Assembly: GCA_963930655.1 (NCBI GenBank)
Contig: OZ005603.1
Span: 14,159,001-14,223,000 of the forward strand
Reading direction: 5' to 3'
DNA: 64,000 bases
DNA from: Myrica gale
Taxonomy: Eukaryota > Streptophyta > Magnoliopsida > Fagales > Myricaceae
Each line of letters starts with the position of its first letter. The stretch's first letter is position 1. A program made the position numbers and the translations under genes. Below, piece after piece: positions 14,001 through 25,174 of the stretch. The notes under the pieces are model-generated. The model did not search any database and had not been told where the DNA came from. It saw nothing but the letters and a program-made list of their open reading frames with translations.

Positions 14001-16401
14001 AAAATCTAGAAGATCCAAAAACGGAAACTCCAATACAGCATTAGACCAAAGGTTTGTAAAGAAGAAAACAACGTACATAATATATAGCTGTTTTTGATAG
14101 TTAATTGTTTTTCTGCAGGTATACTTCAAGACTAAGGGGCCATTGATTGCTACACTACTAAAATCAAGGGCAAATGTGAGGCTTCAATCTTTAGAGCAAG
14201 GACTTAATGAAGAAAGTGGAGCAATGGAGAGTATCCAAGCCAATCCTGCTCAGACCCTACTGAAATGATACTAAAATTGGACAATGACTTTACAAAACTA
14301 TATAGCCCTTCTACACAAACATTAAGGTCTATGTAACATATATGTAGCCTTCAACTCTGAAAGGATGCAAAATACTGGTAGGACCGGTAATTTTCTTAGA
14401 ATGACCAGTAACTCAAACGGCACATCCTCTGCCTGAAGAACAAAGCGAAAAGGTTATGGGTTCAAGACAGTTGGGAAGCTACTTTTTTTTAAGCAATTAG
14501 GAAGTTGCTTAAGTGCATTACGGTTCCCATAATAATCATATAAAAATGGTACAACATGCGTCTGGGCACTATTCTTACTTTACTCGGCTACCAATCAACA
14601 ATTTAAGTGTCTTCCTTTTCACATTTAGTTTAATGCTACTTCTACCACTTCATTCGCCAATGGAGACTTCTGTCAGGCCATCTTTCTCTCTCATGAATAG
14701 CAAAATCAAACTTTTACCCTCATTGTCAGGCCATAAAACCAAACCTACCCTGTACTTCTATTTGTGACGCTGAAATCCTCTTATAGTCAAGAAAAAAGTG
14801 CAAAGCCAACATAGGAGTAATGTCTAAACAAATGACATAGCAGGATGTCACTAATAATTTCACATCACCATCATTCCTCTCTGCAATTAGCAAAGGAAAA
14901 CAAATTTCCTGTTTTATATTACAAAACGAAATCTATTCCTGCTTTTGCTTTTCCCAACAGCCAAGCAATCCAAATCTAGTGCAAGGAAAATCACTAAACA
15001 ACTAGTTTACCACCGGCAAGAGAAAGAGCCCACACTTCAATCTATAAATGAAAAGAAAAGAAACAAAGCATAATTAAAACCTAGGGGAAAAACCAATTTT
15101 CACTCATTAAGGAACCTCTCATTTGACCATTTTCGGAGATTGCCATTTGGAAATTTAACAACACAAAAAAGGCAATGGTCAAGCTCAAAAACTCAAAAAA
15201 TTCGGTCTCCAAAAGCCTCAATACTGCATGATCCTCAACACTTGGACCAAAGGACTGTCCCCACAACCAGGCTCAACGACAACCAAACACAAATCCACAC
15301 ACATTTTCCCACAATCCACCAACTAAGTAAGCAACAATATGTCACCAATTGCAAATAGGATGAAATTCCTATGCTCAGAGATAACTTACAAGCTCTGCAA
15401 ATGGTTCTATGCACAACAAGAAACTGAAGAGTGCTGAAGTCAACAATTACATATGTAGCCACTGAGGAAGATCTCTCTGTTGACATTTTATGCAATGTTC
15501 CAAAGTTTTCTGTAGAGAAACTCAATAACTCAAGATTTGAAGGTTGTTTCTCTTGCTTTTTTTTTTGTTATTGTGCCTCTTTATTTTTAAACACCGAAGG
15601 GGAGACAATGAACCTAAGTATCGTTAATGCAAAATGAAAAATGAAAACAAATTCAAGAAAACATCTCTTTCGAGCTATGGATGGATAACACGACTGTGTA
15701 GACAATTAAATATTGATTAATGATGTGTCCTTATCTTTAAACTTGGTGCAAGTTGTTCCGTCAAAAGCCAAAAGGACATGCAGAGAAAGTAGAAAAGAAG
15801 TTCTAATCACGTACAACCTCTAACACCTTAAAAAGAGCTGCTGAAAGAAAACGTAAAATAATTAAGAAACCGTAAGGAGGGAATCAATGTACCTGCAGGC
15901 CCTGAAGAGTAAGCAAATGAATTTCGATTCGGGTGCATTTCCTGAAACATTTTTGAATTGTCAGCATGCCATTTATTTATTTATGTATCTTGAGGCATTC
16001 TCAATTCACCTCATTACATCATGGTTTGCCAATCCAGACGTTCAGAATACCAAGAATTTATACTTATAAAAAAAAAACAAGAATTTATGCTTTTACGGAT
16101 TACTTTAGGGAGCCTGGAAAGCAACACATTTAGCTAAAACCAAAGCGTAACTTGAAGCACTCGCTTGTATCAAATAAATGAATTACTTGATGAGATTGAA
16201 GAAAAAAAACCCTAAAGAAGAAGTAAAATGGCAAATAAGAGCCTGAGAGGAGCGCTTCAATATGAACAGAGGGAGATTGAGAGAAAGAAGGGCTTACGCT
16301 ACAATGAGGTTGAGCTCCTGAGGGCTGGTGAAATTACCCACGCACGAGTGGGTCACGTTGGACGGCTTGTGAGCCGTAACTACGTAGTTCCAGATACTCA
16401 T
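2016..16401 (-). CDS. DDB1: DDB1, damaged-DNA-binding protein 1 / CUL4 E3 ligase adaptor (19 exons)
   Basis: Adaptor that links CUL4-RBX1 to WD40 substrate receptors and to DDB2 or DET1-COP10; in plants it acts in nucleotide-excision repair and light signalling (family knowledge). Exons on the minus strand, 5' to 3': 16401-16298, 15941-15893, 13495-13436, 13360-13269, 12376-12325, 12037-11975, 11587-11538, 11283-11208, 10095-9886, 9758-9652, 9502-9394, 8694-8494, 8404-8189, 6647-6537, 5949-5674, 5426-5152, 3705-3354, 3252-2968, 2597-2016. All junctions are GT-AG, phases agree, and the coding length of 3270 nt gives 1089 residues against about 1088 in Arabidopsis DDB1A. The start is the ATG of [13 protein letters not shown]; the end is [11 protein letters not shown]. 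The family layout is three beta-propellers (MMS1_N then CPSF_A) and a helical C-terminus. Near-identity to DDB1A is recalled, not computed. No inactivating lesion is seen. Introns carry LINE tails and tandem repeats. Confidence 0.97.
2598..2967 (-). repeat. DDB1 intron 18 with an 18-base poly-G run (poly-C on the sense strand)
   Basis: The run of 18 G on the plus strand is at 2844-2861, preceded by a poly-T stretch. On the transcribed strand it is a C tract inside the last DDB1 intron. It lies well upstream of the acceptor at 2598-2599, so it is probably not the polypyrimidine tract. Its length is likely to be polymorphic or error-prone in assemblies. Confidence 0.7.
3706..5151. other. DDB1 intron 16 (1.45 kb), no further feature seen
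   Basis: AT-rich intronic sequence between the exons at 5426-5152 and 3705-3354. I looked for coding segments, LINE tails and inverted repeats and saw nothing supportable. Confidence 0.6.
6045..6383 (+). mobile_element. LINE 3' tail in DDB1 intron 14, with a repeated ATGTTATTCGGC motif
   Basis: The stretch ends TTGGCTTACTTATAAAAAAAAA. This is the same style of 3' end as the LINE at 32772-33551, so it is read as the 5'-truncated tail of a plus-strand LINE, antisense to DDB1. Upstream of the tail, a segment with ATGTTATTCGGC(A/G)CATTC occurs three times (about 6058, 6184 and 6212), suggesting a small local duplication. No open reading frame remains. Confidence 0.6.
6648..8188. other. DDB1 intron 13 (1.54 kb) with purine-rich tract and a short LINE tail
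   Basis: Intron between the exons at 8404-8189 and 6647-6537. It contains a purine-rich tract at about 7315-7360 that ends in a run of nine G. At about 7478-7530 it contains a poly-T followed by ATAAGTAAGAGC, the reverse complement of the LINE 3' tail style seen elsewhere in the window. No exon-like homology was seen. Confidence 0.55.
8771..8888. repeat. Tandem duplication of about 60 bp in DDB1 intron 11
   Basis: Two adjacent copies, about 8771-8830 and 8831-8888. Both contain AAGATA, GAAAATAT, TATAGCTTTCA and TTAAAATAGCATA followed by TCCAAAT. They differ at several positions, so the duplication is not recent. It lies wholly inside the intron between the exons at 9502-9394 and 8694-8494. 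Confidence 0.75.
10096..11207. other. DDB1 intron 8 (1.1 kb), no further feature seen
   Basis: Intron between the exons at 11283-11208 and 10095-9886. It contains a C/T-rich sense-strand stretch (plus-strand purines at about 10830-10980). Reading frames here are low complexity and not supported as exons. Confidence 0.55.
11347..11388. repeat. (AGAAAC)n microsatellite in DDB1 intron 7
   Basis: About six tandem copies of the hexamer AGAAAC lie just upstream, on the sense strand, of the exon at 11283-11208. Read on the sense strand it is a GTTTCT repeat, which adds to the pyrimidine-rich character before the acceptor. Confidence 0.85.
12101..12290. repeat. 100-bp tandem duplication in DDB1 intron 5
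   Basis: Copies at 12101-12190 and 12201-12290 are almost identical over about 90 bases. Differences include CACGACAGG against CACGTCAGG and GATAAACTT against GATACACTT. The similar spacers TAGCAAAAAT and AGGCCAAAAT give a period of 100. It fills most of the 287-base intron between the exons at 12376-12325 and 12037-11975. Confidence 0.9.
13496..15892. other. DDB1 intron 2 (2.4 kb), the largest intron, with a minus-strand LINE tail
   Basis: No coding segment is needed here, because exons 2 and 3 join in phase. At about 13893-14075 there is a poly-T followed by GATAGGTATATAAAAGTTTTATTAA and an ACAGTACAATAGGCTGTACTG palindrome-like stretch. In reverse complement this resembles the 3' end of plant LINEs such as the one at 32772-33551, so a minus-strand LINE tail is inferred. 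Short open frames in the rest of the intron have no recognisable similarity. Confidence 0.5.
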
Positions 16402-16925
16402 GCCTTCTCTCGCTCTCTCTCTGCGTGGAGGAGCCCTAACTCTCGCTCTCTCTCTCTCCCTCTCTGCTTTCTTCTGGCTTATTCTACTCTCTCGCTCTCT
16501 TTTACAGTAGGAGCAAAAATGCCTTAAGAGATGCCTCGCAAGTACACAATTTCAAGAAGCACGTACCGCCGATAAACTTCAATCGGCCTAAGAACGGCTC
16601 AGGGCGTTCCGTATCCTTTCACTTCTACATCGGCCACGTATATTGATATCCATCCAACGGGAGACAAACTGCCACGTCAACATTAGTGTAGGAAAATATA
16701 AAAATGAAGGGAAATTAACAAATGTTACACTAGACTTTAACACCTTTTTAAAAATTTTCAAACGCTCACTAGGTTTATCATTTCAATATAAAAACTCACT
16801 GAACCTAACGATATTAGACCTGTTTAACGGAAAATTTATCACGTCCAATCAGAATGTGACACGTGTCATTAAATAAATAAGAAATATTTTTTAAACAAAA
16901 ATTAAATCGAAAATAAAAATAATAA
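16402..16925 (-). promoter_or_regulatory. DDB1 5' leader and proximal upstream region
   Basis: Immediately upstream of the ATG at 16401, the sense strand is GA-rich (plus-strand CT repeats at about 16405-16502), a composition common in plant 5' leaders. Further upstream are ACGT-core elements: GCCACGTCAA at about 16671 and a palindromic GACACGTGTC at about 16858-16867, which is a G-box. A G-box near a light-signalling and repair gene is plausible but unproven. No TATA box is assigned. Confidence 0.4.
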
Positions 16926-17106
16926 TTATTAAAAAAAGGGACACTTTCACGGTCCACTTCTTGCCGGGGGAGGAGGATCTCCCCCCTCCACCACTAACAG
17001 CCCAGTTCTGGGCCGCCAGAGGAAGGACGCCTCCACCCCGGCAGTGGTTTGGGTGGGGGTTGGGGGACCTCCCCCCCATCCCGCAACCCATTAGTGTAAG
17101 AGAAGA
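16926..17106. other. GC-rich patch with C/G runs next to the truncated gypsy LTR
   Basis: A stretch of unusually high GC for this window, with GGGGGAGGAGG, CCCCCCTCC and CCTCCCCCCCATCC runs. It abuts the truncated left LTR and does not resemble the matching part of the right LTR. No gene is seen; it is probably a fragment of another element. Confidence 0.4.
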
Positions 17107-17302
17107 GACCTCTATGAGCCCATTACACATTAGTATACATCTGAACATGAGTGTAAGAAACGAGGAAGCAAAATATATGAAGCTGAAAAGCAAAGGAAAA
17201 TGGCTCTCTCTCTAATAGAGTTACAACATTTTCCCCATTTTTCTTGTTCACCAAACACTACACTTCCCATTTTTACCTCCATTTAGTACTGGGTACATAA
17301 CA
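17107..17302 (+). repeat. Truncated 5' LTR of the outer gypsy element
   Basis: Matches 29003-29206 from TCTATGAGCCCATTA through AAGCTGAAAAGCAAAGG and TTCTTGTTCAC to GGGTACATAACA. Homology stops abruptly at about 17107, so the U3 side is lost. Confidence 0.8.
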
Positions 17303-17304
17303 TC

Positions 17305-17317
17305 TGGTATCAGAGCA
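17305..17317 (+). other. Primer-binding site (initiator Met tRNA type)
   Basis: TGGTATCAGAGCA lies two bases after the LTR end. It matches the standard plant retrotransposon primer site complementary to the 3' end of initiator tRNA-Met, and it fixes the end of the left LTR. Confidence 0.9.
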
Positions 17318-17327
17318 TTGATCCTAG

Positions 17328-18345
17328 ATGGCTGACGACACCAAATTGTCGTTGATTGAGAAGGGGATGGAAGGCCTACAACATCAACAAGATACGCACT
17401 AGCAACTGCTTGAGTTTATGTCTCAACAACTCCAAGGCATCACTGACAACCTGAAAAACACTATGAAAGGAAAGGAGAAGGAATCAGGTAATCTAGGAGG
17501 GATCGAGATAGAGAGGATTCCAGGAGAGATCTGGATAGGGATCAAGAACTAGTAGCATCTGGTTCAGAAGTTTTTCCACATGGTGGGTTACCTCAAATTA
17601 AGCCCTTGAAGTTGGAGTTTCCAAAGTTTGATGAAGTGCATCCAGAAGCTTGGATCTATAAAGCAAACCAGTTTTACAGCTACTATCAAACACCTAATGG
17701 GCAAAAAATATTTTTGGCATCTTTCAACATGGAAGGAGACGCCTTAACCTGGTTTCAAGATTCATAAGAAGTATGGGTGTTTACTAGTTGGGAGACCTTT
17801 ACTAAGGCTCTATATACTAGATTTGGACCCACAATATACGATGACCCGATGGAAGCAATGCATTGGTTGCGCCAAACAGGTTCTATGTTGGAATTTAAGA
17901 GTCAATTTGAGGTCCTTTCAAATAGGATACAAGGAATGAGTGAGAAGAACAAGCTAAGTTGTTTCATCAGTGAGCTAAAAGATTAAATTCGGTTTCAAGT
18001 GAAGCTCTTCAACCCACTCACTATGAATATTGCTTTTGGATTGACTAAGATTCAAGAAGAAAACATCTTAACTGTTAAAAGGAACCTGAGGACTGGGTAC
18101 ATTGACCATAAACAACCTACTGCTAACCCTACCCGACCCAATGCACCTCCTTAGGGAGTTAACCACAAACCACTCGACCCTAAACCATACACCAAACCCA
18201 AAATTCACATCCAAAGACTTACTCCCGAGCAAATGAAGGTAAGGAGCGATAGAGGACTATGTTACAATTGTGATGAAAAATGGCATTCCAAACACCAAAT
18301 GTCAAGGGTAGAAAATATTTATGATAGAGGAAGTGGAGTGGGCTA
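17328..18345 (+). pseudogene. gag pseudogene of the outer gypsy element
   Basis: The likely start is the ATG at 17328 (MADDTKLSLIEKG). Recognisable gag core: PLKLEFPKFDEVHPEAW at about 17605, DALTWFQ at about 17741, and TRFGPTIYDDPMEAM in the frame at 17777-17986. A zinc-knuckle-like CYNCDEKWHSKH lies at about 18262 with the final cysteine out of frame. At least three stops or frameshifts interrupt it. In the family, gag forms the particle and binds RNA. Confidence 0.8.
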
Positions 18346-18445
18346 CTAATGAAGAGGAGGATGAGCTGAATGAAGTTAGTGTTCAACAAGAATCCTTAGA
18401 AGCTAAGGATCGCATGTCATTACCGGAGCACCAAATCTTGGGACC

Positions 18446-19906
18446 ATGAGGCTTATTGGTTGGATTGGTAATAATGAAGTGGTCATTTTAGTAGACACCG
18501 GTAGCACTCACAATTTCCTAGACTCAGCAGTGGTAGAGAGGAACCGGGTGCACATTTTGCAGACCAAAAAGGTTAAGGTCATAGTTGCAAATGGCAACTT
18601 TATGTGGTGTGGGGGACATTGTGATCAGGTACCATTCAAGGTGCAGGGGAGCACTTTAATTACAGACTTTTATACACTAACATTAGGGGGTTGTGATGTG
18701 ATTTTGAGTGTTTATTGGCTAAAGACATTGGGACCCGTGTTGTGGGACTTTCTTCAGCTCACTATGGCTTCTACCTTGGGAGGAAAGCAAATTGGGGTAC
18801 ATGGGCTGAGACCAGCAAATTGGACAATAGAAATGGCTCGAGGGTTTCACCATTCCTCCACCACTGAAAAAAGAGGGTGGTACTCCAAGTCATGCAGAAA
18901 TTGGAGGAGCCAAACATTACTAAAATGGGTACACCACCTTAGATTTTGAGTCTTTTGGAAGAGTTCAGTGCAGTTTTTGGGGAACCTAGAGGATTACCTC
19001 CTCAAAGAAGCCATGACCACTAGATTGTATAGGGGTTGTTCCAGTTTGTGTCAGGCCTTATCAGTATCGCTATTACCAAAAGAGTGAAATTGAAATGATT
19101 GTCCGGGAGCTGTTAGAGTTAGAAGCAATCAGACCCAGTCAATCACCCTTCTTCTCTCCCATTTTACTAGTGCGGAAAGCTGATGAGAGTTGACAAATGT
19201 GTATTGATTACAGAGCTCTTAACAAGGAAAGGTAAATGACAAATTTCCTATTCCAATAGTAGATGAACTAATGGATGAATTACATGGGGCCACAATTTTT
19301 TCTAAATTGGAATTGAGGTCTGATCATCATCAGATTTGGGTTGGGCTTGAGGATGTTCCTAAGACGGTCTTTAAAACTCATGAAGGACACTACGAATTCT
19401 TAGTCATGTCATTCAGGCTGACTAATGCCCCATCTACATTCCAAGGCCTAATGAATGATGTTTTTAGGAAGTATTTAAAGCGGTTTGTGCTGGTCTTTTT
19501 TGACAATATCCTAGTCTATATCAAGGGACTAGAGGAGCATGTACAGAGCACCTTAGAGTGGTGTTGGAGACACTCAAAGAACACCAGCTGTTGGCCAAGC
19601 TCTCAAAGTGCGATTTGGGTATAGTGAGAATGATGATCTCATTTTAGCTCATTGGGTAAGAGCTAACCCAAGTAAGATTGAGGCAATGCTTAAATGGCTT
19701 ACCCCTAAGTCCATCAAGGCATTGATAGGGTTTTTGGGGCTCACGGGTTATTACCGAAAATTTATAAAGGGGTACGGGCAAATTGCAGCACCTCTAACCC
19801 AGCTATTAAAGAAAAACCCATTCAACTGGTCAAAGGAGGCTACCACGACTTTCTAGCAGTTAAAGGAAGTTGTCACTCAACCTTCAATGCTAAGTTTTCA
19901 CCATTG
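18446..19906 (+). pseudogene. pol pseudogene, first part: protease and reverse transcriptase
   Basis: The aspartic protease signature VDTGSTHNFLD lies in the open frame 18446-18949. Reverse transcriptase follows, with MCIDYRALN at about 19200, [20 protein letters not shown] at about 19382-19440, and FVLVFFDN at about 19484-19507. The catalytic pair normally read as DD is D-N here (Asn codon 19505-19507). The RT-to-RNase-H linker LIGFLGLTGYYRKFI lies at about 19714. Stops are at several sites. Coding similarity breaks at 19906, where an LTR is inserted. Confidence 0.85.
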
Positions 19907-21030
19907 TGTTGACTTTTGTGCACAATCGAGATTTTGATGATTTCAATAAATGAATTAAGTTTATAAAAGGACACCTTCAAATACAAAGTCATGTTTCATC
20001 AAAGAGCCAAAAGACTTGAAGAAAGAAGATCAAGAAGATGAAATGAGCTCAAAAGTGAAGATTCAAGACCTTAGGGTATAATCCTTGTAATTCTTTGTTT
20101 CACTTTTGACAAGGATTTGAATCACGCACTTGCATATCTTTCAAAACATGCATAAACCGTTTTACCTTTTGTTTGAAAGATTAAAATGTTTTTAAAGGTT
20201 TCAAAACACTCCAAACAAACTCTCAAACTTTTTCATATACTTATGAGAAGTAAGACTTTAAAATTGGGTGTTTAAAAGTGGTCAAAAATATGGTTTTAAA
20301 AAGAACCGGAATGTGCTTAAGTTGAAACAGTCGACCGGACTTCGAATGACTAGTTTTCACATGTGGCCTATAAATACACATTAATAACGTCTGAAATTTA
20401 TAACCAACGAGCACATATCTTTTGTATAGCTTGAGAAATATCTTAAACCTTCCTATTTCATATTTCTCATATCATTCACACAAATTACACTTTTACATTC
20501 TTGTCATTGTGTGAATCAAAAGAGATAAAGTTTACATTTTTCTCATCCACTCTTTGAGAGAGTTTATCCTTGTATCTCATTATCAAAAGAGGTGTTTTCT
20601 TTAGTGATATTGTTCACGAAAGAAGAAGCTTTGAGATGGTATATCTCAAGCTTGGTGAGGTTGTGAGTGGTGAGTTAGAAAAACCACTTGGGAGGGTTTG
20701 AGTGTTGAGCCCGGAAAAACACTTGTAAGGTTCTCTAGCACCCGAAAGCTAGAGTGTAAAGCTATTGGAAGATAGTGGAAAACCTCAAGGCTCGGTGAAG
20801 GAGCTTGAGGGGTGGATGTAGGCGGGTTTACCGAACCACTTAAAAATCAAGTGTTTGTTTTCTCTTACCCTTCTCTTTACTTTTAGCACATATTTATACT
20901 TGTTGCATATTTATATTTGTGCTAAAGTAGGCTTTACTTTGCAAATACGTTTTTGGGGATTAAAAGCGAAAAGTTTAGAAAATCAATTCACCCCCTCTTG
21001 GGTTGCCTTAATCCTAGGAATAACACATTG
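19902..21030 (+). repeat. CATTG target-site duplication flanking the inserted LTR
   Basis: CATTG occurs at 19902-19906 and again at 21026-21030, directly outside the TGTTG...AATAACA ends of the inserted LTR. Five bases is the standard size for LTR-retrotransposon integration. Confidence 0.9.
19907..21025 (+). mobile_element. Sirevirus-like Ty1/copia solo LTR, copy 1 (1119 bp)
   Basis: Begins TGTTGACTTTTGTGCACAAT and ends CCTAGGAATAACA, with an AATTCACCCCCTCTTGGGT motif just before the end. That motif is typical of Sirevirus (SIRE/Maximus) LTRs, from family knowledge. No primer site or coding sequence follows, and the host RNase H coding resumes at once, so this is a solo LTR left by LTR-LTR recombination. 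Related copies in the opposite orientation lie at 30254-31531 and 62073-63323. This copy is shorter, mainly because its region of GTCGAC palindromes is contracted (about 20325-20345). Confidence 0.85.
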
Positions 21031-22827
21031 AATGTGATCCAAGTGGCCTAGCAGTGGGTGCAGTGTTAATGCAGAATAATTGACCCATTGCCTACTTTAG
21101 GCAAGTCCTAAAAGGTCAATTGCTACAACTATCTACCTATGAGAAGGAACTATATGCTTTGGTGTGTGCAGTGTAGAAATGGAGACCATACTTGGTAGGG
21201 CAGACCTTTAAGGTCAGGACAGACCAACAAAGTCTCAAGTTTCTACTTGAGCAAAAAGTGAGAAATCCAGTGCAGCAAAAATGGGTCACCAAATTGTTGG
21301 GATATGAATTTTTCTATAGTTTACAAAAAAAGAAGGGAGAACAAGGCAACTGATGCCCTTTCTCAATAAGAGGATGAGGAGAATCACCCAACCTTATCGG
21401 TGATAACCTTCCCTAATCCGAATTGGTTGACTGACTTAAGAAACACCTATGCAGCAGATTCAGACATGCTAGAGTTATTCAATAAGATGCAATATGGAAC
21501 ATCTACATACACTAAGTTCACAATACAAAATGGACTCTCCCTTAGAAAATGAAGAATTTATTTAAGGCAAATGGGCTCAAACATCATATTCTTCAACACA
21601 TACATGCCAGTCTATTAGCTCATCACTCAGGTTACCACAAGACTTTACAGTGAGCAAAAAGTGATTTATATTGCCCAAGGGTGAAAAATGACATCCAAGC
21701 CTATGTCAAGGAGTGTGGCACTTGCCAACAGAACAAAACTGAAAACTTAAATTTTGTAAGCCAATTACAACATCTGCCAATTCCTCAGCAAGGGTGGACT
21801 GATATTTCTATCGACTTTGTTGAGGGTCTTCCACTATCTTGGGATAACACAATCATTTTTGTAGTGGTTGACAAATTCACTATCATTTTATGGGAACCTC
21901 TCACCCTTACATTGCTAGTACAATTGTCTGATTGTTCCTCAACCACGTTTTCAAATTGCATGGCATGCCTAACACCATAGTCTCAGACCGTGATCCAGTG
22001 TTCCTAAGCAATTTTTGGCAGGATTTTTTTCACCTACAAGGCACTACACTTGCTCACATGTTCTCTTATCACCCTCATAGCGATGGACATACTGAGATAA
22101 TGAACAAGTGCCTAGGGCACTACCTTCAGTGTTATTGTGGTGAGAAGCCAAAGTTCTGGGTTGATTGGTTACCGATGACAGAATGGTGGTACAATATCAC
22201 CTACCACATGTCCACTAGACTCACTCCCTTTGAAGCTCTCTACGACTATCCCCTACCCAAACTAGTCAACTACATTTCTCACACCACACAAAGTGAAACA
22301 GTTGAAACCGAAATGAAAACCATACATCAAATTTTAGATTTTCTCAAAAATAATTTACAAGTTGCATAGGAACGGGATAAACATCATTAAGACAAGAAGC
22401 ACACAAAAGATCATTTGAAGTTGGGGTTTGGGTCTACCTGAGGCTGCAACCTTACCATAAAAAACCTTGGCTTTCCGAAAAAGGTCTCAATTTTTCCCCT
22501 CGATATTTCGGGTCATTCCAGGTGCTAAAAATATAAGGGAAGTTAATTACCATCTCAAGTTACCGCCCAAAGCTCGCATTCATCCTGTCTTCCACATCTC
22601 ATGCTTGAAGAAGAAGATGGGCATGTTAGTTACCCCGTTACCCATACTGCCACCAATGGATGAAGAAGGTGCACCACAGCCAGGACCCAAACTCCTCCTT
22701 GATCGACGTGCATGACAGGAAGGGAATTGACCCTTAACTGAAGCCTTGGTTTAGTGGAAGGGGACTTCACAAGAGGATTCGATTTGGGTGTCCTTTTGGA
22801 AATTACGGGAGCTTTACTCGCACCTTG
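21031..22827 (+). pseudogene. pol pseudogene, second part: RNase H, integrase, chromodomain
   Basis: RNase H resumes just after the solo LTR: ECDPSGLAVGAVLMQ at about 21034, then TYEKELYALV at about 21136 and [14 protein letters not shown]. The integrase zinc-binding part has LLAHHSGYHKT at about 21613 and CGTCQQNK at about 21716. The catalytic core has DISIDFVEGLP, VSDRDPVFLSNFWQ and the glutamate of HTEIMNK. After the RIHPVFHISCLKKK motif (about 22580), a degenerate chromodomain runs to 22827. It has multiple frameshifts and stops. It is cut at 22827 by the inner element. Confidence 0.85.
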
Positions 22828-25174
22828 TGTCACGCCCAGTGCCCGTACTTACCCCCTAGGCTCACCTATAATGATGGTATGCACACAGACGGGGATTACG
22901 ACGCGAATTGATTCTCATAAGTCCAGGCGATTTGACTTTGAAAAAGCTTTGCGGAATCATTTGATTACAATTGGTTTTAAAAGTAGGAATACAATAACAG
23001 AGAAAAAGTGATATATTTTAAGGAAACCCAAATAAGTCCAGGAGTTTAAAAGTTCTTAAGTGAATAAGGAAGATAAAATGAAATAATTGCGGAAATGGAA
23101 TTGTAATAAAATCAAGAGCAATTATAAAGAAGTGAAAGTTAGGAAAATAAAATTAAATGTGGCGTAAGGAAGAAATAGAATAAAAGAAAATCTCGAAAAT
23201 GTAAATACACGATTTTTCCACTAGTAACATGGAATCTCCCTTTTACAAATAACAAAAATCCTTCATGAGGATACAAAACTAAAGAAAAGATAACTTCAAA
23301 AGCGGAAGCTGTCTAAAGCTTTCCGTACTACAATGTCCTTGAAACCGCTAAACTGAATCCAAACTAAAAAGAGTGACAAATGCTGATGTCATCTAATTCT
23401 CCGGCTTGGTGTCGGAGGTCAAGTCTATAAACACCGTCTCTCCGGTGCCCTCCGCCGGAATGGCCCGTGGAGGAGGGACGATGTGCAAGAGGGCTGGATC
23501 TACATCTACCAGCCCGAAGTCTTCCACATGGGGAAGAGGGGGCAGGGGTGGCCCGCTGAGCAACTATTGGGGCTCGTACCCTAGGTATACCTCAAATGTA
23601 TCCGTAACATACGTCCAGATCTTGACAACTAATATACGAGTATCAAAATCCAAGGTCTGCTTGCTCGTGAATATCATCATCTGCCAAGTTGGAAGAACCT
23701 CGCCGAACATACAAAGTAAGAAACAAGGGAAAAGGGTGAGTCCTATTGACTCAGTAAGCCCAGTGGGGACATAGCGTACAACAATATAAGCAGAAGTAAC
23801 AAACATAAAGAAGGAACAATATCCATAAATAACCAACTAATGCAGTATGAGCAATGCGGTGCAGAATGAATGCATATGTCTCCCGGTCATTTCACTTTCT
23901 TTCTTTCTTTCATTTTTCGGTCAGTAGAGGTGTCCTTTCTTCGCTCTGTTTAACCCCCAGAGTCCAGGTTGTGCGTCCCTTCTCTCCTCTGGGACTGTCC
24001 CGTGCCTCGGCACCAGGACCCGGTCAGGTGTACATTCCTTCTCTCCTCTGGGACTGTCCCGTGCCCCAGTACCAGGATCCGGTCAGGCGTACATTGTTCC
24101 ATCGCCAAAGGATACCAACCACTATCTTCTTAGTGGTGGCTTGCACTATCCCAATGTGAGCGGTACCGTCACTCGATCTTAGGATCATCTCTGGGTATGA
24201 GTGTCATGTCGGTCATCTCGGTCATTTCGGTCAACAATGCCCCACACCCATGAAATGTTGATGCAGTATGACTTATCATATACATTATCAATAACCAATT
24301 CACCAAATAGGTCAATGGGATACACATAGCAAAATAACATCGTATATGAAATTTGAACAATTAAAAGGAAAACATTAGCAATTTTAAGATTTAGGTTCTA
24401 AATTCATTAATCCAAGGACTTGAACTTGTATGTCTTAAGTTTACTGTTTTTATAATATTAATCCATTGTAGTCAGCATACAATAAAAGTTCCCACCACTA
24501 TACTTTTAATATGTGGCGTAGGAATTTTACAATTTAGGCCTCCAAAAAAAACTCTACATAGACACTGTCCTGCCCTTCTTTTACACTAATAGGGCCTCAA
24601 ATCATAGCAATGTTTTGGGTTCATTATTGAGTTTAAAAAGTCTTTCAAAGACACCTATGGATAGGTCTAGTTCGGTCCCTAAGGCTTCAAGTCAAATTTT
24701 TGGACTTTCAAGTCCATTTCTCGGTACTTTTCCCATTTTGCCTCCCACGGTTAAAAGTCATTTTCTCACTCAATTTACATCTTTTTCACTTCAAATTTTC
24801 ACCATATTTTCAAGACTCTTACCTGAACGTACGCTCCAAATTTGGTGGCCAAACGATGTGATCTTACCCATGCGATGTGGACTTTAGTGCGCAGACATCA
24901 AAACAAAGCAAAAAGTGTTATTGCAAGGATGCAAACACTAATTACCAAGATAAATTTAAGGTTTAAAAGCTGGATCAACAAAATAAAGACGAATATCAAG
25001 CTCAATGATATAAAAATAAATATAATCATTTATCTGAAAATTAGGAGAATTAAAGATGTGCAAAACAAAATAATGTAAGTTCAAGGAGGCAATAAATTAA
25101 ACAAGAAAATTCCACGTACTAATATTTATAAATCATATATGTGTCAAACATGTGAAAAAGCGAAGGGCGTTACA
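22828..25174 (-). repeat. Full-length LTR of the inner element (2347 bp)
   Basis: Plus-strand ends are TGTCACGCCC and GGGCGTTACA, a ten-base near-perfect inverted repeat starting TG and ending CA. On the minus strand it directly follows GAACAATTTC-type polyprotein-end sequence and a purine-rich GCGGGGGAGGA stretch, the expected polypurine tract. It contains CT/GGGAC repeats at about 23975-24070 (TCTCCTCTGGGACTGTCCCG twice). Small open frames within it have no supported product. Confidence 0.75.

Noticed and set aside
15235-15525. A 96-codon minus-strand frame inside DDB1 intron 2, considered as an extra exon
   Set aside because: Exons 2 (15941-15893) and 3 (13495-13436) join in phase and reproduce the known DDB1 sequence without it. 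The frame has no similarity to the family.
16228-16527. Plus-strand 99-codon frame overlapping DDB1 exon 1
   Set aside because: It is the antisense shadow of exon 1 and a CT-repeat leader.
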